DNA from: Pseudomonadota bacterium
GTDB taxonomy: Bacteria; Desulfobacterota; Anaeroferrophillalia; Anaeroferrophillales; Anaeroferrophillaceae
Length of the DNA: 38,182 nucleotides
Direction: 5' to 3'
NCBI GenBank assembly: GCA_034660915.1
Contig: JAYEKE010000109.1
Location: forward strand, 1 to 38,182
Shown: one piece after another, positions 16,399 through 24,607 of the stretch
How positions within the stretch are numbered: the stretch's first letter is position 1
Layout of the letters: every line of letters begins with the position of its first letter
Position numbers and translations under genes: made by a program
Notes under the pieces: generated by a model
What the model was told of the DNA's origin: nothing
Database searches by the model: none
What the model saw: the letters and a program-made list of their open reading frames with translations, nothing else

Positions 16399-18123
16399 TC
16401 AGGAATCGGTAAACAAGGGAACAAAACATTGGTGTTCCACATCTACCAGACCACGGTCAGTCAATTTGAGTGAGGGGATAACCTCAAGTCCGAGAAAACT
16501 CATAGTCATAAACGGATCATGTAATGACGATCCCAGATTCCGAGCCTCATTGTTCAGTGAATCAACCTGAAAGCGGACCTCCTCAATCGGGGAAGCTGAC
16601 ATCAGTCCGGCAAGAGGCAATGGTAAGCAGGCAAGGGCTTGTTCCCCAACGGCGGCAGCTTGGCCGCCACTGCTGGCGGCCACTGCCCGGGCGGCAGTTT
16701 CCATCGACAGATCATCGACACCAATCACCATGAGATTGTGATGGTCATGGGCCACCGTACTGGCCAGTGCTCCCTTTTTCAACCCCAGGCCGTGAACAAA
16801 ACCCCGGCCAATCCGGCCCGACGCATGGTGACGCTCGATGACTGCAATTTTCAGCAAATCTTTACCCGGGTCGGCAACCGCCAGGCCATCGCTGGTCGAC
16901 GGTGCCATAATCAGTGTCTCGGTGCGCAGCTGGTCAGGCATGGCCCCAATGACCCGCATCCGTTTCCCTTTCACGGGGATGCGCCAATCCATCCCGGACC
17001 AATCCACATGAACCGTATCCCGCACCTGTTGCTCTGCTTCCAACACCTCTGAGCCCAGGTCGGCCGGCAACAACGTCCCATCACGGGCCCGCAGCACCCC
17101 GTTCTGAAACACCAGCTCCGGTTTTACCGTCTGCAAATCACTGAAAACTAACAGATCAGCCCGGCGACCAGGGGCAACAACACCCCGGCTATCCAAGCGG
17201 AAGTGTACCGCCGGATTTACAGTGGCCATCCGAATAGCTGTCATCGGCGGCACCCCGTATCTTATGGCCAAACGCACCAAGTGGTCAATTGACCCCTTAT
17301 CCAGCAGGTCAACAGGCTGACGATCATCGGTGCAAAAAGAAAGCCAGCGCTCATTTTCCGGGGTAATCATCGGTACCAGGGCCTGGAGATTGCGGGCCGC
17401 ACTTCCCTCGCGGATAAATATGCTCATCCCAGCCCGCAGTTTTTCCTGAGCCTCCTCCATCGTGGTACATTCGTGATCGGAGGAAATGCCGGGGGCAATA
17501 TAGGCGTTCAGTGCCTGACCCCGCAGTCCGGGACAGTGGCCATCGATCTTCTTCCCCCGAAAAGCATCCAGTTCAGCCAGCACCCGCTGATCACCGGCAA
17601 CCACCCCCTGCATGTCCATCACTTCGCCAAGCCCGATCACCTGTGGCTCAGCCCGTAGCTGTTTGATCTCTGCCAGTGACAGGCTGGCTCCTGAGGTTGC
17701 GAGATCCGTTGCCGGAACGCAGGCCGGAACCGTAATGTAGGTTTCCAGGGAAGCATTCTTGCCATCGGCAATCATAAAATAAATTCCGGCGAGACCAAGA
17801 ACATTGGCAATCTCATGAGGATTACTCACCACCGAGGTTACGCCATGGGGAACTACGGCGCGGGCAAACTCGCGGGGCCGCACCATGGAGCTCTCCACAT
17901 GCACATGGGCATCGATGAAGCCGGGACAGACAAAACGGCCCTGAAAATCAATGGTATCATGGCCTTGATAGCCGGGTCCGATACCAACAATCATGTTTTC
18001 GGCAATGGCAATTTCGGTGGGGAAAATTTCGCCTGAAACAACCTCGACGAGATGCAGGTTGGTCAATACCAGATCAACTTTTTTATCCCCCCGAGCCAGG
18101 GCAATCAGGTGGGCAACATCCAT
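16399..18123 (-). CDS. ade: Adenine deaminase
   Basis: A 574-residue metal-dependent amidohydrolase that converts adenine to hypoxanthine. The metal motif CPGFIDAHVHVESSMV (about residues 67-82), DGHCPGL, SDHECTTMEEAQEKLRAG, CTDDRQP and the C-terminal VAHDHHNLMVIGVDD are the Ade (not Add) signatures. Length is typical. The open frame starts with TTG five codons earlier; the ATG at 18123 has GGAAG upstream and is preferred. The DNA here is strikingly GC-rich (42 G+C in the 60 bases from 17041) compared with genes just outside the segment, which suggests a separate origin. It pairs with the downstream phosphoribosyltransferase. Confidence 0.95.
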   Translation of the reverse strand: MDVAHLIALARGDKKVDLVLTNLHLVEVVSGEIFPTEIAIAENMIVGIGPGYQGHDTIDFQGRFVCPGFIDAHVHVESSMVRPREFARAVVPHGVTSVVSNPHEIANVLGLAGIYFMIADGKNASLETYITVPACVPATDLATSGASLSLAEIKQLRAEPQVIGLGEVMDMQGVVAGDQRVLAELDAFRGKKIDGHCPGLRGQALNAYIAPGISSDHECTTMEEAQEKLRAGMSIFIREGSAARNLQALVPMITPENERWLSFCTDDRQPVDLLDKGSIDHLVRLAIRYGVPPMTAIRMATVNPAVHFRLDSRGVVAPGRRADLLVFSDLQTVKPELVFQNGVLRARDGTLLPADLGSEVLEAEQQVRDTVHVDWSGMDWRIPVKGKRMRVIGAMPDQLRTETLIMAPSTSDGLAVADPGKDLLKIAVIERHHASGRIGRGFVHGLGLKKGALASTVAHDHHNLMVIGVDDLSMETAARAVAASSGGQAAAVGEQALACLPLPLAGLMSASPIEEVRFQVDSLNNEARNLGSSLHDPFMTMSFLGLEVIPSLKLTDRGLVDVEHQCFVPLFTDS

Positions 18124-18194
18124 GAGCTCTTCCGACAAACCACATTATTTCTAAATTTAATTGATCGATTCCTGGGCTAACAAGCTACCCCCAC

Positions 18195-18779
18195 TTATCT
18201 GCGATACACCCCCATCAATTCAGCCTGGTCCAGAATATGCCCGCTCATCGCTTTGAGCAATTGGGGTTTAGTGGTTCCCACCGGCAGATTGAGCCTGACA
18301 TCCAAGGCAAAAATTTTGAAATAATAGCGGTGTGTCCCTCCCGGGGGGCAGGGTCCGCCATAGCCGACTTTGCGAAAATCATTGATTCCCTGGCGTCCCC
18401 CGGTTGCCGGCTGTTCCGCAACACGGACATGCTCCGGCAACCGCGTCTCTCCGACAGGGATATCATAGTATACCCAGTGAACCCAGATTCCCACCGGGGC
18501 GTCAGGATCATCACAGATAATTGCCAGACTTTCAGTCCCTTTCGGCGCAGCCCCCCACTCCAGAGGCGGAGAGATATCTTGTCCATCACACGTATAGCGG
18601 GCGGGGATTTTACCACTTTGAACAAACGCTGTACTTTTCAATTCCATAACCTCACCTCCTCGCCTGGCTGCCTCAATCGGCTGCAGCCAGACGATCACCA
18701 GCACTCCGGTCAGGATGATCGTCAACCGCCAACACCAGAAACAATTTACCTTGCATTCCATCGCCATCCCCTGTATCAT
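18195..18779 (-). CDS. YbhB/YbcL-type PEBP (Raf-kinase-inhibitor-like) protein, probable dual start
   Basis: A phosphatidylethanolamine-binding-protein fold. Hallmarks are ARYTCDGQDISPPLEW, DDPDAPVGIWVHWV and GGTHRYYFKIFALD, which line the anion pocket. The full frame (194 residues) begins with a basic stretch and a hydrophobic helix (about 18-33) ending IEAARR, which looks like a signal peptide or anchor. An internal ATG at 18645-18647 (codon 45) has an almost perfect AGGAGGTGA Shine-Dalgarno and begins at the usual start of the mature domain, giving a 150-residue cytoplasmic form. Both forms may be made. The ligand and physiological role are unknown. Confidence 0.88.
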   Translation of the reverse strand: MIQGMAMECKVNCFWCWRLTIILTGVLVIVWLQPIEAARRGGEVMELKSTAFVQSGKIPARYTCDGQDISPPLEWGAAPKGTESLAIICDDPDAPVGIWVHWVYYDIPVGETRLPEHVRVAEQPATGGRQGINDFRKVGYGGPCPPGGTHRYYFKIFALDVRLNLPVGTTKPQLLKAMSGHILDQAELMGVYRR

Positions 18780-18800
18780 ATTTTATTGAAAGGAGTTAAC

Positions 18801-18914
18801 ATGGAAATCATTCAGACAGGTTTCAAACTTGGACCGGCATTGATTGTGGTCTTGGTTTTGGCCTCCTATTTTATTATCGGCATCCGTGAACAGAGGGAAA
18901 AACAACTTAGCTAA
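18801..18914 (+). CDS. 37-residue single-membrane-helix peptide (unknown)
   Basis: A short gene with a good AAAGGAG Shine-Dalgarno five bases before ATG. It encodes 37 residues: a short polar start, one clean membrane helix (about 10-27, LGPALIVVLVLASYFIIG) and a charged tail (REQREKQ). The pattern is N-out/C-in by the positive-inside rule. It stands between two divergent or convergent neighbours and runs against all of them, so it is transcribed alone. The upstream promoter would lie within the 5' end of the PEBP frame. I recognise no family. The RBS quality and helix make it a credible small membrane protein. Confidence 0.6.
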   Translation: MEIIQTGFKLGPALIVVLVLASYFIIGIREQREKQLS

Positions 18915-18937
18915 AGTATTTTCACCCTTGTCAGCTG

Positions 18938-19504
18938 CTAGCCGACAATATGATGTTTGCCCACCACACTCACGCTGCTGGCCTGAGGGCCCTTGTCCCC
19001 CTTTTCTTCACTAAACCTGACTTCAGCACCAATTTTGATTTTCTTGAAATCCAGGTTCAACACACTGTGTTCGTGAAAATACACTTCCCGGCCATCAGCC
19101 GTTTTTATGATGCCGTACCCTTGGTCGGGAAATAACTGCGATACCCGGCCATGGGGTGGAACCTCATGGGTTTTCACCTCTCCCCGGCGCCGGTTAACAT
19201 AATTCTCCAGTTGCCGCTGCATGGCCAGAAACGCATCGCGCACCGCTACATAGACATCCTGGTGGGCCTGGTGAAGGTCAGGCTCCCGGTTAACCACCAA
19301 TTCAGCGCCAGGCAGAGTAACATCAATCCGCACATGGTATAGTTTCCCTTTTTCATGGTGTTTATGCGGCGCCTCAACCATGACCCGGAAACTCATGATC
19401 CGATCATGCCACTGATCCATTTTAGCCGCCCTTTCTTTGATCGCGGCCTCAACGGTCGGTGATGGATCCATGTTGCGAAAACTGATCTGCAATGGTACTT
19501 GCAT
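18938..19504 (-). CDS. HPF/RaiA ribosome-associated domain fused to a cold-shock domain
   Basis: A 188-residue fusion. Residues 1-105 resemble the hibernation-promoting-factor/sigma-54-modulation domain (PLQISFRNMDPSPTVEAAI, later HVRIDVTLPGAELVV, DVYVAVRDAFLAMQRQLE). Residues 118-182 form a cold-shock OB domain with the RNA-binding motifs GYGIIKT and VYFHEHSV. The HPF part would bind the 30S subunit and the CSD would bind RNA, which suggests stress-time ribosome protection or RNA handling. The ATG has an AGGAG site 8 bases upstream. This architecture occurs in various Proteobacteria but its role is little characterised. It follows CBS protein B on the same strand. Confidence 0.9.
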   Translation of the reverse strand: MQVPLQISFRNMDPSPTVEAAIKERAAKMDQWHDRIMSFRVMVEAPHKHHEKGKLYHVRIDVTLPGAELVVNREPDLHQAHQDVYVAVRDAFLAMQRQLENYVNRRRGEVKTHEVPPHGRVSQLFPDQGYGIIKTADGREVYFHEHSVLNLDFKKIKIGAEVRFSEEKGDKGPQASSVSVVGKHHIVG

Positions 19505-19588
19505 AAACGCTTCTCCTCATTCACCATAGACTGTTCTTCCAAGTACCGAACAATCTCTTCGTTGCTTTTGTGGTTTAAGGCACTGGAT

Positions 19589-20038
19589 TCAAGCTTTTAG
19601 CCCCCGCTCTTTTACCTGCTCCTGCTTGATAATTCTGACCAGATCCCCCATCTCCTCAGCCAGCAGTTCCAGGATATCATCAACGGTGATAATTCCAACC
19701 AATGCTCTGGCGGCATCCACCACCGGCAACCGTCTCATTCCACCTCCACGCATCCGCTGGAGGGTATCCCACAACCCATCATCCTCTTTAGCGGTAATCA
19801 GTTCACCGCTCATGAGATCACCGACGGTCAAAGATACCATATCCACCTGCGCTGCAATGACAGAAATAACAATATCCCGGTCAGTAACAATGCCGATGGG
19901 TTCCGGTTTGCCGCTGCGTTGATCAACAACGACCAAATCGCCCACATGGTGATGGCGCATGATTTGGGCTGTTTCAATGATGGTCGCCGTGGTTTCAACG
20001 ATCACCACTTCACGATTGCAGAATTTTCCCACTGACAT
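19589..20038 (-). CDS. Two-CBS-domain protein B
   Basis: A 149-residue CBS pair: REVVIVETTATIIETAQIM starts CBS1, with PIGIVTDRDIVI at its end, and VGDLMSGELITAKEDDGLWD starts CBS2, ending LVGIITVDDILELLAEEMG. The C-terminal helix (about 128-149) is charged. Despite equal length it is not a recent copy of CBS protein A; the two differ throughout. A strong AAGGGGA Shine-Dalgarno lies before the ATG. MITE copy 3 starts 22 bases upstream, so the native promoter has been displaced. Likely an adenine-nucleotide sensor; its partner is unknown. Confidence 0.88.
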   Translation of the reverse strand: MSVGKFCNREVVIVETTATIIETAQIMRHHHVGDLVVVDQRSGKPEPIGIVTDRDIVISVIAAQVDMVSLTVGDLMSGELITAKEDDGLWDTLQRMRGGGMRRLPVVDAARALVGIITVDDILELLAEEMGDLVRIIKQEQVKERGLKA

Positions 20039-20060
20039 ATGATTCCCCTTTTTCTATTAA

Positions 20061-20344
20061 CTTAACTTTCTGAGTTGCATTGCCGGGGACATATTAGCAG
20101 GATGTTCGGGCTTGGCTCGTAGCCTGTCTGCCGACAGGCAGGCGGTATTGGCCGCCGAACGAATCACACGATGTGATTCGCGGCGGACGCGGGGATATTG
20201 CTTTAGCGCGCCCCACAAGCCGGCCTGTCTGCGTGCGGCACGCACAGGCAGGCCATGGACGGCCGGCGAGAATGAGCGAGAGCCATGCCGGAACATCCCT
20301 GTAAATTTCTTTCCGCTGTTTTTAGAACAAGTCAGAAAGTTGAG
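20061..20344 (+). mobile_element. MITE-like element, copy 3
   Basis: A 284-base element in the same orientation as copy 2. Terminal inverted repeats are CTTAACTTTCTGAGTTG and the complement of CTCAACTTTCTGACTTG, flanked directly by TATTAA (20055-20060 and 20345-20350). It carries an extra palindrome CCTGTCTGCCGACAGGCAGG near 20123 that copies 1 and 2 lack; otherwise it matches copy 2 almost base for base in the core. It lies just upstream of the Shine-Dalgarno of CBS protein B. No transposase. Confidence 0.88.
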
Positions 20345-20350
20345 TATTAA

Positions 20351-20565
20351 CTTATCACTGATTCATGAACGTCCCCTATACATATAGTGTATCAGCAAAA
20401 CCATATTAGTCAAATGATGCAGGAATATTTCTGGCTATGGTGAAAACCAGTCCCTGGCACACCCTCACGGATTGCTGCCATACAGTCAAAGGTCGAGGAC
20501 ATTTTGCCTTTTATCTTGAAATGCTACTTCAGATATTTTTTTCTCCTGGTTATCATGGCCATTTA
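20351..20565. other. Intergenic gap between MITE copy 3 and nnr
   Basis: About 215 bases with no credible gene on either strand. Only a near-palindrome ATACATATAGTGTAT (near 20380) stands out. No terminator for nnr is evident. Confidence 0.35.
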
Positions 20566-22134
20566 TCAGCAAACGTCTTTCTCTATTTCTGTTAATGCAT
20601 GGGGAATAGTCTGGAGAAGATCACCAGCGGTTATGCCATGTTTGTTTCCATCTTCTGCCAGTATATCAGCAGTCAGACCGTGAGCATAGACTCCCAGATG
20701 GCAGGCTGACAGGGGAGATAATCCCTGGGCCAGAAAACTGCCGATAATGCCGGTTAAGATATCGCCGGACCCAGCAGTTGCCAGGTATTGATTGCCACTG
20801 TTGTTAATGGCGACGTTGCCATCCGGGGCGGCAATGATGGTTCCGGCTCCTTTGAGAACCAGGCAAACATTATAGCGGCAGGCAAAATCACGGGACAGTT
20901 CGAGACGATTCTGCTGGACTTCCCGGGTGGGTATCTTTAACAGTCTGGACATTTCTCCCGGGTGGGGAGTAAGAATAATGTCAGCTTTTTTTTCTGCCAG
21001 TGCTTCCAAGTTCGGGGTTAAAACGGTGAGGGCATCGGCATCAAGAACCATGGGAATGGAAATGTTTTTCAGCAGTTTAATAATTAATTCATGGGCTTCG
21101 GCCTTGGTACCTAAACCAGGACCGACGGCAATGGCCTGTTTCCCCAGACAGATTTGCTCGATGTCGGGGACGTTCATCTCCCCTACCCGTCCCTGGCCAC
21201 CATCGGCAATGGGCGTCATCATTAATTCCGGGATTCGGCCTTCGATGCCGGCAGCCAGGGATGATGGAGTGGCTAAGGTTGAGAGGCCACAACCGGTTTT
21301 TAAAGCGCTGTAGGCAGTATAAAGTGCAGCCCCGGATTTTCCCCGGGAGCCGGCGATAGTCAAAAGATGACCACGATTTCCCTTGTGACCGTTTAATGCC
21401 GGCGGCGGTGGCAGTAATTTCCGGCAATCGTCAGTGGTTAGTAACTTGGTAGCTTCCAGAGAATCAAGAAATACTGCTGGAATGCCAATATCGATAATTT
21501 TAACATTTCCGGCGTATTCTTTCCCAGGATAGACAAAAAGACCGGTTTTTCCATAGCCGAAGGTTACGGTGGCATCGGCTTTGACCGCATCTCCCAGCGG
21601 CACGCCCCGGTCGGCATGAAGGCCCGAGGGAATATCCAGGGCCAGGACATGATCCCCCAGCTGTTCATTGATTATGCCGATAACTGCTGCGTACAAACCA
21701 CGGAGGGAGCTTTTAAGGCCGGTACCCAGAATTCCGTCAATGATCAGACTGAAATTTTCCGACTTCCGGCAAAAATTATCCCAGGCATCAATGGTGGTAA
21801 TTTCAGTAACTGAACCACCCAGGTTCCGATAGCACTCCAGGTTGGTTCTGGCATCTCCATTTATCAAGGTCGCTTCAGCCAACAGGGCAACCTCAAGGTT
21901 TGTATAGCCGGCCAGCCGTAGCCAGCGGGCCACCACCAGGGCATCCCCGCCATTATTGCCTTTGCCGGCCAGGATTAAAACAGGATGGGTTTTTGACGGT
22001 AACCAGTTTTGTTTTTCGATAAATTTAAACGCCCCCTGTCCGGCCAGTTCCATCAGTACCACGCCGGGCACTCCCACTTCATTAATGGTTCTGGTGTCAA
22101 GTTCACGCATCTGCCTGGCAGTGACTAATTTCAT
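20566..22134 (-). CDS. nnr: Bifunctional NAD(P)H-hydrate epimerase / ADP-dependent dehydratase
   Basis: A 522-residue fusion that repairs hydrated NADH and NADPH. The N-terminal YjeF_N epimerase (about 1-215) has the GKGNNGGDALVVARWL motif. The C-terminal YjeF_C/ribokinase-like dehydratase (about 225-515) has GHKGNRGHLLTIAGSRGKSGAA, LTPHPGEMSRLL and NQYLATAGSGDILTGIIG. Both domains look intact. The start overlaps the end of acpS by four bases (ATGA), so it is the last gene of the ftsH-to-nnr run. In several relatives it is followed by tsaE; here MITE copy 3 and an accessory segment follow. Confidence 0.95.
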   Translation of the reverse strand: MKLVTARQMRELDTRTINEVGVPGVVLMELAGQGAFKFIEKQNWLPSKTHPVLILAGKGNNGGDALVVARWLRLAGYTNLEVALLAEATLINGDARTNLECYRNLGGSVTEITTIDAWDNFCRKSENFSLIIDGILGTGLKSSLRGLYAAVIGIINEQLGDHVLALDIPSGLHADRGVPLGDAVKADATVTFGYGKTGLFVYPGKEYAGNVKIIDIGIPAVFLDSLEATKLLTTDDCRKLLPPPPALNGHKGNRGHLLTIAGSRGKSGAALYTAYSALKTGCGLSTLATPSSLAAGIEGRIPELMMTPIADGGQGRVGEMNVPDIEQICLGKQAIAVGPGLGTKAEAHELIIKLLKNISIPMVLDADALTVLTPNLEALAEKKADIILTPHPGEMSRLLKIPTREVQQNRLELSRDFACRYNVCLVLKGAGTIIAAPDGNVAINNSGNQYLATAGSGDILTGIIGSFLAQGLSPLSACHLGVYAHGLTADILAEDGNKHGITAGDLLQTIPHALTEIEKDVC

Positions 22135-22523
22135 AATGGATCTCCGGTAATAATTACAAAAGCCAGGGCAAATTCCTGCTCATGGCTGAGGCTGATCATA
22201 CTGCCGGTAATTCCCCGCTTCCGGCATAATTCAGCTACCCGGCCGGAAAAAGAAAATTCAGGGCCGGCACCGGGCTGTCTACAGACCTCCATATCCTTCC
22301 AGCTGATCCCCTGGCTCAGGCCGGTCCCCAGCGCTTTCAGCATGGCTTCCTTGGCCGCAAAGCGGGCGGCGAAGTGGATGGCGGGACGTTTTTTCGGTAG
22401 GCAGTAGCTGATCTCGGCTGGTAAAAAAAGCCGCTTTAAAAAACGATCTCCGTAGCGGGAAATCAGTTCTTCAATGCGGCTGATTTTAACAATATCAGTG
22501 CCTATACCTCTAATTGTCGTCAT
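22131..22523 (-). CDS. acpS: Holo-[acyl-carrier-protein] synthase
   Basis: A 130-residue phosphopantetheinyl transferase that activates acyl carrier protein by transferring 4'-phosphopantetheine from CoA. Motifs GIGTDIVKISRIEELI (residues 6-21, magnesium-binding Asp) and RFAAKEAMLKALGTG (about 58-72) are the AcpS hallmarks. Length is typical. It starts three bases after pdxJ's stop and overlaps nnr by four bases, in the usual pdxJ-acpS-nnr order. Confidence 0.95.
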   Translation of the reverse strand: MTTIRGIGTDIVKISRIEELISRYGDRFLKRLFLPAEISYCLPKKRPAIHFAARFAAKEAMLKALGTGLSQGISWKDMEVCRQPGAGPEFSFSGRVAELCRKRGITGSMISLSHEQEFALAFVIITGDPL

Positions 22524-22526
22524 TTT

Positions 22527-23240
22527 TCAGCTTAGCAGGGCCTTCATTTCCCGAACCGCTCTTTCCAGGCCCACCAGAACCGCCCTTCCGACAATGCTAT
22601 GGCCGATATTCAGCTCATATATACCGGGAATTGCGGCAATTGGTTGAACATTACGATAATTTAAACCATGTCCCGCATTTACTTCGAGGTTAAGGTTGCG
22701 GGCCATAAAACAGGCAGCCTCGATTTTTTTAAATTCCTGATCCCGTTCGCTTGCTGTTTCGGCATCGCAATAGCGACCGGTGTGTATTTCGATAAAATCA
22801 GCCCCAACCTGTCTGGAGGCATCAATCTGGTCCGGATCAGGGTCAATAAACAGGCTGACGATGATTTCGTTTTCGTGAAAACGGCGGACAGCATTTTCCA
22901 CCACTCCTTGCTGACCGATGACATCGAGACCGCCTTCGGTGGTCAGCTCTTCCCGTTTTTCCGGCACCAGGGTGACGCTCTCCGGTTTGACTTCTTCAGC
23001 AATGGCGATAATTTCCAGAGCCAGAGCCATTTCCAGGTTCAACCTTGTTTTTATCACCTGTCGCAGCAGGAAAAGATCGCGGTCCTGAATATGACGCCGG
23101 TCTTCGCGCAGGTGAATGGTAATTCCGTCCGCTCCGGCCAACTCCGCCAGGACCGCAGCGGCCACCGGATCGGGTTCGCTGATACCCCGAGCCTGGCGTA
23201 TGGTTGCCACATGATCAATATTTACCCCTAGTTTAACCAT
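22527..23240 (-). CDS. pdxJ: Pyridoxine 5'-phosphate synthase
   Basis: A 237-residue TIM-barrel enzyme that joins deoxyxylulose 5-phosphate and 3-amino-2-oxopropyl phosphate to pyridoxine phosphate (DXP-dependent B6 route). The start [18 protein letters not shown], the [10 protein letters not shown] stretch, [19 protein letters not shown] and [12 protein letters not shown] are diagnostic. Length is standard. It lies five bases after glmM and three bases before acpS. Confidence 0.96.
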   Translation of the reverse strand: MVKLGVNIDHVATIRQARGISEPDPVAAAVLAELAGADGITIHLREDRRHIQDRDLFLLRQVIKTRLNLEMALALEIIAIAEEVKPESVTLVPEKREELTTEGGLDVIGQQGVVENAVRRFHENEIIVSLFIDPDPDQIDASRQVGADFIEIHTGRYCDAETASERDQEFKKIEAACFMARNLNLEVNAGHGLNYRNVQPIAAIPGIYELNIGHSIVGRAVLVGLERAVREMKALLS

Positions 23241-23245
23241 GATGA

Positions 23246-24607
23246 TTATGCTTCCTCTTGACCCAGATTCTGCTGAACCAGTTCGGCCAATTCATCCACA
23301 TGGCCGGTAATCAGTTCAATGCTTTCCCCCTCCATCATCACCCGCAATTTATTTTCGGTGCCGGAATAGCGAACCAGCAACCGGCCGCGACCCTGGATCT
23401 CCAGCTCAATTTCATTAATTCGCTGATGGAGAACCGGCACCTGTTCCAGGGGCGGTTTGTTTTTCACCGGAATATTTTTTAACAGCTGGGGATAGGTAAC
23501 CATCACTTCGGCCAATTCTGATAGCGGCTTACCGGTTTGAACCAGCACCGCTAATAACTGCAAAGCTGAAAGTATTCCGTCTCCAGTGGTATTGTGATCC
23601 ATGAAAATCAGGTGGCCGGATTGTTCACCGCCAAAATTATATCCCTGCCGGCGCATCTCCTCAACAACGTAGCGATCACCCACCTGGGTTCTGACCACTT
23701 TGATTCCCTGGGGTTCCAGGGCTTTTTCCAGCCCCATGTTGCTCATCACCGTTGCCACCAGGGTGTTTTTTGCCAACCTGTTTTGCCGAGCCATTTCCAG
23801 GGCGCAGATAGCCATAATCTGGTCGCCGTTAATTTCGGTGCCCGTCTCATCGACAAATATTGCCCGATCGGCATCACCGTCAAAAGCGATACCCAGGTTG
23901 GCCCCAACTTTGAGAACTTCTTCTTTCAGCCGTTCCGGATGTAAAGAGCCACAATCAGCGTTAATATTTTTACCATTGGGGCTGATGCCGATGGCTGTAA
24001 CCGAAGCTCCCAGCTCTTCAAAAACAGCCGGAGCAATTTTGTATGCTGCGCCGTTGCCACAATCTATAACCAGCTTCAGTCCTTCAAGATCCAACTCAGC
24101 CGGGAAAGTGTTTTTCAGAAAAACAATGTAACGACCGATGGCATCATCAATCCTGAATGCTTTGCCCACTTCATCTGCCGTTGGCCGCAGATCTTTGATG
24201 GCATCATGTAAGATAAGCTTTTCAATGGTTTCTTCCGTTTGATCGGGCAGCTTGAAACCGTCACGAGAAAAAATCTTGATCCCATTATCCTGAAAAGGAT
24301 TATGGGAGGCGGAGATTACCATCCCGGCATCGGCCCTCATACTGTGGGTGAGAAAAGCAATGCCCGGGGTGGGCATGGGGCCGACAATCAGGACATCAAC
24401 GCCCATGGAACAGATGCCGGATACCAGGGCATTTTCAATCATATATCCGGACAAGCGGGTATCCTTGCCGATGACAATGCGATGACGGTGGGTTTTTTTC
24501 TTACATATATAGGCGGTAGCCCGGCCAATCTGCAGGGCCATTTCCGCAGTCATCGGATCTATGTTGGCAATTCCTCTGACTCCGTCAGTACCAAAAAGTT
24601 TCTTCAT
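23246..24607 (-). CDS. glmM: Phosphoglucosamine mutase
   Basis: A 453-residue enzyme that converts glucosamine-6-phosphate to glucosamine-1-phosphate for peptidoglycan and lipopolysaccharide. It opens [14 protein letters not shown], has the phosphoserine loop [16 protein letters not shown] (about 98-113), the metal loop FDGDADRA (about 243-250), and ends with [12 protein letters not shown]. No anomaly. It starts directly after the cdaR stop; the cdaA-cdaR-glmM triad is conserved, and in Firmicutes GlmM and CdaR bind and tune the cyclase. Confidence 0.97.
   Translation of the reverse strand: MKKLFGTDGVRGIANIDPMTAEMALQIGRATAYICKKKTHRHRIVIGKDTRLSGYMIENALVSGICSMGVDVLIVGPMPTPGIAFLTHSMRADAGMVISASHNPFQDNGIKIFSRDGFKLPDQTEETIEKLILHDAIKDLRPTADEVGKAFRIDDAIGRYIVFLKNTFPAELDLEGLKLVIDCGNGAAYKIAPAVFEELGASVTAIGISPNGKNINADCGSLHPERLKEEVLKVGANLGIAFDGDADRAIFVDETGTEINGDQIMAICALEMARQNRLAKNTLVATVMSNMGLEKALEPQGIKVVRTQVGDRYVVEEMRRQGYNFGGEQSGHLIFMDHNTTGDGILSALQLLAVLVQTGKPLSELAEVMVTYPQLLKNIPVKNKPPLEQVPVLHQRINEIELEIQGRGRLLVRYSGTENKLRVMMEGESIELITGHVDELAELVQQNLGQEEA

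Noticed and set aside
18237-18800. Long plus-strand open frame opposite the PEBP gene
   Set aside because: A shadow of the minus-strand gene. Only the last 37 codons, after a true Shine-Dalgarno, are reported as a gene.
13317-20038. The two 149-residue CBS proteins as a segmental duplication with their adjoining MITEs
   Set aside because: Equal length and similar placement are striking, but the proteins share only the general CBS pattern, so this is not a recent duplication.
20455-20475. Possible sigma-54 promoter (TGGCAC ... TTGCT)
   Set aside because: The distance between the GG and GC elements is 11 bases after TGGCAC, not the five required.
22668-23231. 187-codon plus-strand frame opposite pdxJ, and similar long frames opposite glmM and cdaR
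   Set aside because: They lie entirely against strongly conserved enzymes, with no Shine-Dalgarno and no recognisable domain.
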